From Gammaproteobacteria bacterium (GTDB lineage: Bacteria > Pseudomonadota > Gammaproteobacteria > RBG-16-57-12), in the NCBI GenBank assembly GCA_022712945.1, contig JAFLJP010000091.1, positions 1 through 32,280 on the forward strand: a DNA stretch of 32,280 bases. The letters are read 5' to 3'. The position numbers and the translations under genes were made by a program. Below are positions 25,728-32,280 of this stretch, piece after piece. Under the pieces are notes generated by a model, which was not told the origin of the DNA, made no database searches, and saw only the letters and a list, made by a program, of their open reading frames with translations. The number at the start of each line of letters is the position of its first letter. Position 1 is the stretch's first letter.

Positions 25728-27017
25728 CTAGAGCTGGCGGGCATTCTTTTCACCCGCCTCAATATCAACAAAATGGAGAAGAACAGCACCGATAATCAAC
25801 AACACCAAAACAGACAAAATAGAGAGCCGAGTATTTTCAGAAATAAGTGCAACCCCACCCATTAATACCGGGCCAATCACCGCAGCAAACTTCCCTAACA
25901 TGTTGTAAAACCCAAAAAATTCAGCACTTTTATTCGCGGGTATCAGGCGTGCATACAGTGAACGACTGAGCGCTTGAATCCCCCCTTGCACCAAACCGAT
26001 CACCACTGCCAACAGGTAGAACTCCCATACATAATTCATCTGATAAGCAAAAAGTGTCACCGCCATATAAACTGCCAAAGCGAGTTGAATTCCAAACTTA
26101 CAGCCATATTTTTCACCGAGCCAACCAAAGGCAATTGCTGCCGGAAAACCGACAAATTGGGTGATCAACAGAGCAACAATCAAGCTGTTTTGATCAAACC
26201 CCAGCGACAATCCGTAATCAACGGCCATGCGCACAATGGTGTCAACACCATCAATATAGAACCAGTAAGCGAGCAGAAACAGCACCACAACCCGCAACTT
26301 GCGAACCTCATCAAACGTATGACGTAGTTGTGATAACCCGTTGTTTATGGTCTTGAAAAAGCCTTTTTTCTCTGTTTTTTGTGGCTCTTTTACCCACAGT
26401 ATCAGCGGGATGGTAAAGAGCGCCCACCAGAAAGCCACCAGAATAAAAGAGAGCTGCACTGCGGCTGCACTGTCAGCAAGGCCAAAGGTGGCAGGGGATA
26501 TAGTCATCCAAACACAGAGGGAGAAGAGCAAGCCACCGCCCAGATAACCCAGCGAAAAGCCAAAGGCAGAAACTCTATCCAGACTTTTACCTTTGGCCAC
26601 ATCCACAATTAAGGCATCATAAAAGGTGACACTGCCTGAAAAGCCCAAGCTGGCACCAATATAGATCAGCACCGCCAACCACCACTCACCCTCGGCGACA
26701 AATGAGAGCGCAAAACTCATAACGATGCCCATCAGGGCAAAGAAGATCAGGAAACGTTTACGGGCACTGCCCTGGTCAGCAATGGCACCCAGTATGGGGG
26801 CTAAAAGAACAACAATAAAACTGGCCACCGAATTGGCAATACCCAGATAAAAACTACTCTCGGTGGTGGTTAACTCCCCCGCCCAGTAGCTTTTAAAAAA
26901 AATCGGGAAAAACCCCGCCATGATCACAGTGGCATAAGCAGAATTCGCCCAATCGTAGAGTGCCCAGGAGAGAATTTGACGATTTTTCAGGTAATTAAAC
27001 ACAATATTGCAAACCAT
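25728..27017 (-). CDS. MFS transporter, UMF1/Atg22-like family
   Basis: A 12-helix major facilitator protein, 429 residues from ATG 27017; a GTG at 27038 would add seven residues and cannot be excluded, since neither has a strong ribosome site. WALYDWANSAYATVIMAGFFPIFF at the start is the hallmark of the UMF1 / Atg22-like branch, and GAIADQGSARKRFL is the MFS loop 2-3 motif. LVQGGIQALSRSLYARLIP in the second half is also typical. Members move amino acids or unknown solutes; yeast Atg22 exports amino acids from vacuoles. The substrate here is unknown. It is a single gene with degraded transposase-like sequence upstream. Confidence 0.87.
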   Translation of the reverse strand: MVCNIVFNYLKNRQILSWALYDWANSAYATVIMAGFFPIFFKSYWAGELTTTESSFYLGIANSVASFIVVLLAPILGAIADQGSARKRFLIFFALMGIVMSFALSFVAEGEWWLAVLIYIGASLGFSGSVTFYDALIVDVAKGKSLDRVSAFGFSLGYLGGGLLFSLCVWMTISPATFGLADSAAAVQLSFILVAFWWALFTIPLILWVKEPQKTEKKGFFKTINNGLSQLRHTFDEVRKLRVVVLFLLAYWFYIDGVDTIVRMAVDYGLSLGFDQNSLIVALLITQFVGFPAAIAFGWLGEKYGCKFGIQLALAVYMAVTLFAYQMNYVWEFYLLAVVIGLVQGGIQALSRSLYARLIPANKSAEFFGFYNMLGKFAAVIGPVLMGGVALISENTRLSILSVLVLLIIGAVLLHFVDIEAGEKNARQL

Positions 27018-27377
27018 GTAAAAATGAGCAGCACCCACAAAACTCTACGGGTATAACAGCTGCTGAGAGTGTATTGAATTTTTAACCGTCATTAAAAGTA
27101 GAAGGCTATGCGACATTTAGCGCCAGTTTCAGTTTTGGTGTAATGCCACCGATGGCCGTATTCAACTATTCGCCATTGTAGGTTATGTCATCGTTAATTG
27201 TTGGTCTATCTCCAGAATAGAGCCATCAACATGATAGGTAATGTCCCGCCCCTCAATTCATACGCTGATCACCATGGAGAGTGAAGCGAAGGTAAAAAGA
27301 GGTAAGGAGGAGGCGATCACCTTAACGGCTACGACCCTTTCACTTGTCCCCTTTTTCTATTTTTATGAAGAAAGCAT
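27018..27377. other. 360-bp region with no intact gene
   Basis: It lies between the MFS gene and tetR, downstream of tetR. It contains a probable transposase-tail remnant at 27106-27195 and a purine-rich stretch at 27280-27320. It marks the left edge of the AT-rich tetR/SDR island. No promoter is convincing. Confidence 0.5.
27106..27195 (-). pseudogene. degraded transposase C-terminal tail (IS3/IS481-like)
   Basis: On the minus strand the frame reads TYNGE, a stop, then LNTA and AIGGITPKLKLALNVA before a TAG at 27106. YN...AIGGITP matches the YNxxRPHxALGGxTP tail of IS3/IS481 integrase-type transposases with an internal stop and changed residues. No other part of the transposase is recognisable nearby. 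Confidence 0.4.
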
Positions 27378-27977
27378 TTACGGCCAAAGGTGCATGGCTT
27401 CAGAGATTATTTGTTTTAGTTTTAACGTGCTCGCACCGGTTTTCGCTTGTATGGCTAAACCAGCTATTAAGGTAAAAAACACAGAAGACAGCGCTTCTAT
27501 ATTCGTTTTTTCCGGCAAATCCCCATCATTTTGTGCCTGTAGTAGGCGTTTATTTAATAAATTTTCACTATTTTGTAGTGCATTCTGTAACGCTGCTTCC
27601 ACTTCACTTGGTAGGGATGCTCCACCAAAGCCTGTGGTGCCATTAATGATAAAACAGCCCCTAGGTAAATTATGATTAGTGAGCATTTCTGCCATAGAAT
27701 TTAAGAATAACTCAACAGCATAACGGCCATTAGCCTCATCCATCAAAACTTTACCATGCTGACTAATTCTTAACTCAATATAGCGCTCTAGAGCCTTCAA
27801 ATACAATGAGCGTTTATCGCCAAATGCAGCATATAAGCTTGGTTTATTTAGCCCCATTGCTTTTGTTAAGTCTTGTAATGATGCCCCCTGAAAGCCATGT
27901 TTCCAAAATACATCAACAGCGCAATCAAGTGCAAAATCAATATCAAAACCTCTTGGACGTCCTCGTTCAGACACCAT
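27378..27977 (-). CDS. TetR/AcrR-family repressor
   Basis: A 199-residue regulator. The N-terminal helix-turn-helix is clear (FDIDFALDCAVDVFWKHGF, then LTKAMGLNKPSLYAAFGDK, residues about 10-55), and the rest is the all-helical ligand and dimer domain with cysteine only at CFIING. The AT-rich codons differ from the core genes around. It is divergent from the SDR gene, the usual layout for a repressor controlling its neighbour, but a MITE-like element now lies between them (28031-28197). The palindrome TACCAATCGGTA at the SDR promoter is a good candidate for its operator. The likely role is derepressing the SDR/tautomerase genes on exposure to an unknown reactive compound. Confidence 0.88.
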   Translation of the reverse strand: MVSERGRPRGFDIDFALDCAVDVFWKHGFQGASLQDLTKAMGLNKPSLYAAFGDKRSLYLKALERYIELRISQHGKVLMDEANGRYAVELFLNSMAEMLTNHNLPRGCFIINGTTGFGGASLPSEVEAALQNALQNSENLLNKRLLQAQNDGDLPEKTNIEALSSVFFTLIAGLAIQAKTGASTLKLKQIISEAMHLWP

Positions 27978-28033
27978 CTAATTCCTGCCTCTTACTAACA
28001 AAATAAAATGGGACATTTATAAGTCGGCACTAG

Positions 28034-28193
28034 CAGTGCTGTCGGACTTGGGGAGTCGTAGCGAGAGAAAGCCATTTTGAGGCCATTTATTTGATCATTT
28101 GGGGCAAATATTGAGCATATTCAACGAAAAGGATCAGAAAAATGGGCCAAAATGGATTTTTCGCAGTCGACTCTTCCTAAGTCCGACAGCCTG
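28034..28193. mobile_element. 160-bp MITE-like element in the tetR/SDR intergenic region
   Basis: Ends CAGTGCTGTCGGACTTGGGG and, inverted, CAGGCTGTCGGACTTAGGAA align with one gap and a few mismatches, and CCATTTTG recurs further in on both arms. CTAG flanks both sides (28030-28033 and 28194-28197), a palindromic target. It encodes no protein. It is 57 bp before the tetR start. Confidence 0.7.
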
Positions 28194-28325
28194 CTAGGAG
28201 TCTGTTAGAGACATCGATGTACCGAAAGGCTTGAGTTTTAGCTTCGATTGATAATAAAAACTTAAGATTCGCATTTCCATCAGATTCGCCATTCTTGGAC
28301 AAGACCCAGCATCCAAATAAATATC

Positions 28326-28370
28326 TTGACTATGTAATATAGCATCCAGTACATTGCATACCAATCGGTA
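28326..28370 (+). promoter_or_regulatory. SDR promoter with candidate TetR operator
   Basis: TTGACT (28326-28331) and TACATT (28350-28355) are 18 bp apart. TACCAATCGGTA (28359-28370), with arms TACC/GGTA, begins 4 bp after the -10, so a bound repressor would cover the transcription start. Its place in a tetR/SDR divergent region makes the TetR protein the natural candidate. Confidence 0.5.
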
Positions 28371-28425
28371 CAGATAGAGGCCGGTGTTTGTTTCTACAAC
28401 GATATAGCAAATAATGGGGATTGAA

Positions 28426-29175
28426 ATGAGACGACTAACAAATAAATCTGTACTAATTACTGGTGGAACGACTGGCATTGGTTTAGCAACAGCTAAACTA
28501 TTTATGAAAGAAGGTGCACGCGTTGCCATTGTTGGACAAAATCAAGAGCGAGTTACTCATGCATCAAAAATTTTAGGGACGGAAGCGCTTACTCTTTGTG
28601 CAAATGTTGCTTCATCACAAGATATGAAAAATGTTGCAAAACGTATAAAAGATAAGTTTGGTAGCATAGATGTTCTTTTTGCAAATGCAGGTATTGCTAA
28701 GCCAATGGCATTTGCTGATGTCGTTGATGAAAATATTGACGATCAATTCGATGTCAACTTCAAAGGCGTCGTTTATTCAATTCAGAGTATGCTTCCACTA
28801 TTAAATAATCCATCTAGCGTTATTATTACATCAACAACGATGATAGAAAAAGGCGTGGCTGGAATGAGTATGTATTCAGCAACAAAAGCAGCATTACGCT
28901 CATTAGCGCGCACACTATCCGCAGAATTATTAGAAAAAGGTATACGGGTAAATACCATAAGTCCTGGTTTGATTGAAACACCTATTTATGGCAAGTTGGG
29001 GTTACCTGAAGAGGCCGTACAAACATGGGCTGAAGAGCTGATGAAAAAGATCCCAGCATCTCGTTTTGGCCAAGCGGAAGAGGTAGCTAAAGCGGTGTTA
29101 TTTATGGCAAGCGATGATTCGTCATATATGCTAGGTGAAAACATTTTGTTTGATGGTGGTATGTCGACTATTTAG
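28426..29175 (+). CDS. short-chain dehydrogenase/reductase (SDR)
   Basis: A classical SDR of 249 residues, started at ATG 28426 because GGGGA lies 6 bp upstream (an ATG at 28414 has no site). The cofactor motif TGGTTGIG is at residues 12-19, FANAGIA follows the fourth strand, a serine in VIITSTTM precedes YSATK (Tyr/Lys pair), and the end is LFDGGMSTI. The substrate is unknown; cofactor preference is not settled by sequence (QNQER after strand 2 lacks the acidic residue that favours NAD). AT-rich codons match tetR and the tautomerase gene. The final TAG is formed by TA of the flank plus the first G of MITE copy C. Confidence 0.9.
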   Translation: MRRLTNKSVLITGGTTGIGLATAKLFMKEGARVAIVGQNQERVTHASKILGTEALTLCANVASSQDMKNVAKRIKDKFGSIDVLFANAGIAKPMAFADVVDENIDDQFDVNFKGVVYSIQSMLPLLNNPSSVIITSTTMIEKGVAGMSMYSATKAALRSLARTLSAELLEKGIRVNTISPGLIETPIYGKLGLPEEAVQTWAEELMKKIPASRFGQAEEVAKAVLFMASDDSSYMLGENILFDGGMSTI

Positions 29176-29286
29176 GGATGTAGATGAAGTTAAAGTACCG
29201 TTATTACGCCGAATTTTTGTTCACCCTATCTAGCAGGGTCGGCAAAAAAACAAGTAAGAGCGGTATTTTAATAAATTCTACATCCC
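29175..29286. mobile_element. GGGATGTAG-family MITE, copy C, at the SDR stop codon
   Basis: A 112-bp copy with ends GGGATGTAG and CTACATCCC. Flanks are TTA on the left (29172-29174) and TGA on the right (29287-29289), a TNA duplication with one change. The first base of the element completes the SDR stop TAG. It separates the SDR and tautomerase genes. Confidence 0.8.
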
Positions 29287-29389
29287 TGAGTATCAGCGGG
29301 ATTAATTCCCCCACTGCTTATTCCGGTTTTCAATGATGTTTGCCGATAGGTCTAGTTTAAATTTAGTGCATCTATTTTGGGAGAAAAAA

Positions 29390-29605
29390 ATGCCATTTGT
29401 TGAAGTTAAAGTGTTTGAAGGTGAGCTTACTCAGGTGCAATCTAAAGAGTTGATTCAAAAAATTACGAATTCAGTCACAGAGGTAACAGGTGGAAAACTG
29501 CGAGACGTTACATGGGTAGTCATTAATGAAATAAAAAGTGGGAACTGGGGGGTGGGTGGAAATGCGCTTGGTCTAGATGACGTTAAAAAAATATTAGCAG
29601 AATAA
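29390..29605 (+). CDS. 4-oxalocrotonate tautomerase-family enzyme
   Basis: A 71-residue small tautomerase. Started at ATG 29390 (GGGAG 7 bp upstream), it begins MPFVEVKVFEG, so after methionine removal Pro1 is the catalytic base; the earlier start at 29333 would hide this proline and is rejected. The rest (QKITNSVTEVTGGK, then TWVVINEIKSGNWGVGG) fits the family's beta-alpha-beta unit; members form hexamers or dimers and act on conjugated carbonyls. It follows the SDR in the same direction, now split from it by MITE copy C, and has similar AT-rich codons. The substrate is unknown; a role with the SDR on an unsaturated carbonyl is inferred. Confidence 0.88.
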   Translation: MPFVEVKVFEGELTQVQSKELIQKITNSVTEVTGGKLRDVTWVVINEIKSGNWGVGGNALGLDDVKKILAE

Positions 29606-29899
29606 CTAAATATTGACCAAATACAGATCGATCATTCATGCTATGTGGCGTGAATTTTCCTAATCGGGTAGCCGGAGGTCTCTAACTCTCAGCCCGTCCC
29701 CTTGTATGGTCCCCACGATTTCGTGAACATTTTGACAGGGACAGGGTTGCGCCCACATATCCGGCCTGTTAGCGAGGTGTTTTCTCCTCTGGCCTCGATG
29801 AGAGCTGCGCGTATCGTCCTAATCAGCCTACCGGCCTTTGATGGCCGTTGGAGTTTGCCGATTTTCAATACGCCGGTCTAACCTGTGGTGTCATCTTGT
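29606..29899. other. 294-bp GC-rich segment with no recognised gene
   Basis: No start-to-stop frame or ribosome site is convincing. It is far richer in G+C than the AT-rich genes to its left, and has small palindromes (CCGGCC/GGCCG around 29830; GGGACAGGG near 29745). One minus-strand frame of about 60 codons is open but starts after stops and resembles nothing I know. It may be the eroded end of a mobile element. MITE copy D follows. Confidence 0.45.
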
Positions 29900-29902
29900 T
29901 TA

Positions 29903-30014
29903 GGGATGTAGAAGAATTTAAAGTACCGTTATTATGCCGAATTTTTGTTCACCCTATCTAGCAGGGTGGGCAAAAAGACAAGTAAGCGCGGTATTTTAAT
30001 AAATTCTACATCCC
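29903..30014. mobile_element. GGGATGTAG-family MITE, copy D
   Basis: A 112-bp copy with ends GGGATGTAG / CTACATCCC and an exact TTA duplication (29900-29902, 30015-30017). It is the best-preserved copy and very similar to copy C. It ends 20 bp beyond the uup stop codon (uup is on the minus strand). Confidence 0.85.
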
Positions 30015-30034
30015 TTACCCTGAGGATTTTTATT

Positions 30035-31939
30035 TTAGCCCTTGGTCATCTCGTCCAGCGCTTCCCAGCGTGCAAATACCGTTTCTAACTCCGCTTCAAG
30101 TCGTGGCTGCTGATTGAGTATTTCGTTTATCTTATCCTGTGGCTGCTGATAAAACGCCGGATCACTAATTTTGGCCTGTAGCGCTTTCAGATCACGTTCA
30201 AGCACCTCGATACGCTCTGGCAACTGATCAAGCTCGCGTTGATCTTTATAGCTCAACTTTTTGCTTGGCTTGGCTGGTTTGGTTGCCACAGGTTCTATGG
30301 GCTTGCTCCGTTTCACCGATTTTTTTTCGGTTTGAGCCGGCTGTTGGGTTTGATGCAACCAATCCTGGTAGCCCCCTACATATTCATTCCAGCTCCCCGC
30401 ACCTTCATAGACAAGGGTGCTGGTGACTACGTTATCCAGAAAGGCTCGGTCATGGCTCACCAACAAAATAGTACCTTGGTACTCTTCCAGTAGAGACTCC
30501 AAAAGCTCCAGAGTCTCCACATCAAGGTCATTAGTTGGCTCATCCATAATCAACAGGTTGGCCGGACGGGTAAATAGTTTGGCCAGCAACAGGCGGTTGC
30601 GTTCGCCCCCCGACAGGGTACTGACCGGTGAGCGGGCGCGTTCAGGCACAAAGAGGAAATCTTGCAGATAGCCCATCACATGGCGGGACTGTCCGTTAAT
30701 TTCGACATACTCACTACCATCACCGACGTTATCAAACACCGTTTTTGACTCATCCAGTTTAGCCCGTTGCTGGTCAAAATAGGCAATTTCCAGTTTACTG
30801 CCAAGGTGCACACTCCCTTCATCCGGCTCCAGTTGGCCAAGAAGAATTTTGATCAACGTCGACTTGCCAACCCCGTTAGGTCCGATAATACCGATACGAT
30901 CACCGCGCATAATGCGGGTTGAGAAATTTTTCAGGATCAGCTTGTCGGCAAATGATTTGCCAATATTTTCAACTTCAACCACCAGTTTTCCAGAGCGTTC
31001 GGCATCATCCAGCTGAATGCGCGCTTTACCCTGGCGATCAATACGCGATGAGCGCTCATCACGCAGCCGATTCAGTGCCCGTACTCGCCCTTCGTTACGG
31101 GTGCGGCGCGCTTTTATCCCCTGGCGAATCCAAGTCTCTTCCTGGGCCAGTTTTTTATCAAACAGGGAATTTTGCTGGGCCTCTATCACCCAGCGCTCTT
31201 CACGCTTCACCAGATAGTTGTCGTAATCTCCGGGCCAGACACTCAGCTGCCCCCGGTCCAACTCCACAATCGAGGTGGCCAGACGTTTCAAAAAAGCACG
31301 GTCATGGGTAATAAACAGCAGTGAACCATTGAATGTTTGCAGAAAGGTCTCAATCCAGGTGATCGACTCAATATCCAGGTGATTGGTCGGCTCATCCAGC
31401 AGCAACAGGTCAGGCTCGCTGACCAGTGCTCGCGCCAGTAATACCCGGCGGCGCAGACCACCGGAAAGTTGATCCAGCGTGTGGTCAGGGTTCAATGAGA
31501 GCTGGGTTAAGGTCTGTTCTACACGCTGTTCCAAATTCCAGCCGTCGATCGCCTCCAGCTGCTCTTGCAAGCGCCCCATGATATTGAAGTTTTTCTCGCT
31601 GGGATCATTAGCCACCTCATGGGTGATGTGGTGGTAGTCAGTAATCAGACGGCTGGCATCACCCAGCCCTTCAGCCACTACATCAAATACCGTGCGTTTG
31701 TCATCCAGTGGTACCTCTTGTGCCAAGTAGGCAATTTTCAGCCCCTCTTGCCGCCAGATAGAGCCATCATCGGCGAGAATTTCACCGGCAATCACCTTCA
31801 TCATGCTCGATTTACCGGCACCATTGCGACCCACCAGACAGATACGCGCCTGTGGTTCAATTTGCAGGCTGACACCATCCATCAGCGGATGATGGCCAAA
31901 GGCCAGAGAGAGATTATCCAGGGTCAGAAGTGGGGTCAT
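30035..31939 (-). CDS. uup: ABC-F ATPase Uup
   Basis: A 634-residue ABC-F protein (E. coli Uup 635) started at ATG 31939; a further in-frame start at 31978 adds 13 residues. There are two ATPase domains: Walker A GRNGAGKSSMMKV with signature LSGGLRRR and Walker B LLLLDEPTNHLD, then Walker A GPNGVGKSTLIKI with LSGGERNR and LLIMDEPTNDLD. The inter-domain linker is charged, and the end has the Uup-type coiled coil (YKDQRELDQLPERIEVLERDL region), which distinguishes it from EttA, YbiT and YheS. ABC-F proteins act on ribosomes; Uup is linked to transposon excision and branched-DNA binding. The ribosome site is weak. Confidence 0.93.
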   Translation of the reverse strand: MTPLLTLDNLSLAFGHHPLMDGVSLQIEPQARICLVGRNGAGKSSMMKVIAGEILADDGSIWRQEGLKIAYLAQEVPLDDKRTVFDVVAEGLGDASRLITDYHHITHEVANDPSEKNFNIMGRLQEQLEAIDGWNLEQRVEQTLTQLSLNPDHTLDQLSGGLRRRVLLARALVSEPDLLLLDEPTNHLDIESITWIETFLQTFNGSLLFITHDRAFLKRLATSIVELDRGQLSVWPGDYDNYLVKREERWVIEAQQNSLFDKKLAQEETWIRQGIKARRTRNEGRVRALNRLRDERSSRIDRQGKARIQLDDAERSGKLVVEVENIGKSFADKLILKNFSTRIMRGDRIGIIGPNGVGKSTLIKILLGQLEPDEGSVHLGSKLEIAYFDQQRAKLDESKTVFDNVGDGSEYVEINGQSRHVMGYLQDFLFVPERARSPVSTLSGGERNRLLLAKLFTRPANLLIMDEPTNDLDVETLELLESLLEEYQGTILLVSHDRAFLDNVVTSTLVYEGAGSWNEYVGGYQDWLHQTQQPAQTEKKSVKRSKPIEPVATKPAKPSKKLSYKDQRELDQLPERIEVLERDLKALQAKISDPAFYQQPQDKINEILNQQPRLEAELETVFARWEALDEMTKG

Positions 31940-32170
31940 AACGATTTCACAGGTGGCAGAAAGTGCGCAGTTTACCACTGCACCGACGAGGCCGCACTTT
32001 TATTGCCGCTGAGCCATATTACAAGAGGCTGCAATCCTTGCGGTGTCATTGTCTATCGTCATCCCCTCATCGGGAAAAAATAGAGATAGAGACCTTTACA
32101 GCAAAACCCAGTAAACCAAAGAGCGCCAATTTAATCAAAAGGCAGATTCAACCCTGAAGTGCATAACCAC

Positions 32171-32280
32171 CTAAGCCGCTATTGCAGCCATATGTTTCGT
32201 CATTAAATCTGCAGGTGTTTTATAGCCAAGTTTCTTTCTTGGGCGGTCATTGAGATTGATAATAACTGCCGCGACTTCAT
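32171..32280 (-). CDS. IS30-family transposase, C-terminal part (runs off the window)
   Basis: The last 36 or so codons, ending at TAG 32171, read AAVIINLNDRPRKKLGYKTP and then ADLMTKHMAAIAA. LNDRPRKxLGYxTP is the conserved C-terminal end of IS30-family DDE transposases. The gene continues past the window edge, so completeness cannot be judged. The element's end is probably a little beyond the stop, near 32141-32165 (GGCAGATTCAACCCTGAAG), but the matching end is not in view. Confidence 0.75.
   Translation of the reverse strand, partial: EVAAVIINLNDRPRKKLGYKTPADLMTKHMAAIAA

Noticed and set aside
27241..27675. Plus-strand ORF of 144 codons over the tetR region
   Set aside because: It is antisense to a clear TetR-family gene, has no family pattern and no ribosome site.
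31565..32083. Plus-strand ORF of 172 codons opposite uup
   Set aside because: It is antisense to the conserved first ATPase domain of Uup and matches no known protein.

Overview
The window is a mid-GC chromosomal segment from a sulfur-oxidising, apparently flagellated gammaproteobacterium. This rests on a soxXYZA operon, a TusA-type sulfur carrier next to a BepA-type M48 protease, the typical gammaproteobacterial block lptG-lptF / pepA-holC-valS, FlgP/FlgT flagellar proteins, a BarA/GacS-type hybrid kinase, YgiQ and Uup. I cannot name the species from sequence alone; free-living or symbiotic sulfur oxidisers of the Chromatiales/Thiotrichales kind would both fit.

Layout: 1-560 holds an unrecognised secreted-type protein gene (minus strand) whose first codons look frameshifted. 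910-3980 is a motility/envelope group: a small PilZ protein converging on flgP-flgT (minus), with a divergent exported protein carrying a degenerate von Willebrand A-like domain. 4152-6094 is a divergent tusA/bepA pair. 6158-8255 is soxX-soxY-soxZ-soxA, the periplasmic thiosulfate-binding and -attaching part of the Sox system; soxB and soxCD are not in the window. An RDD membrane protein follows. 9170-11322 is lptFG (lipopolysaccharide export), divergent from pepA, then holC, a small unknown gene and valS. 17160-22954 is a three-gene set: TonB-dependent receptor, PF04392-type periplasmic binding protein and a BarA-like hybrid histidine kinase, which I read as a candidate outer-membrane-to-cytoplasm sensory module. 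Then ygiQ, an unknown small gene and a UMF1/Atg22-like MFS transporter. 27378-29605 is an AT-rich TetR / SDR / tautomerase cassette that looks acquired. 30035-31939 is uup, and the right edge enters an IS30-family transposase.

The most striking property is the density of small non-coding mobile elements (MITE-like, inverted ends plus target duplications). (i) A 139-bp element flanked by TATTA sits inside the bepA signal-peptide codons: the 144-bp insertion is exactly 48 codons, keeps the frame, and its right end supplies a new GTG-MKR start. (ii) A 158-bp element flanked by CAAG lies between soxZ and soxA, ending right at the soxA Shine-Dalgarno. (iii) Four copies of a 112-159 bp family with GGGATGTAG ends and TNA duplications each sit at the 3' end of a gene. 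(iv) A 160-bp element with a CTAG target sits between tetR and the SDR promoter. A separate 75-bp direct repeat brackets the RDD gene. No CRISPR array, tRNA or rRNA was seen.
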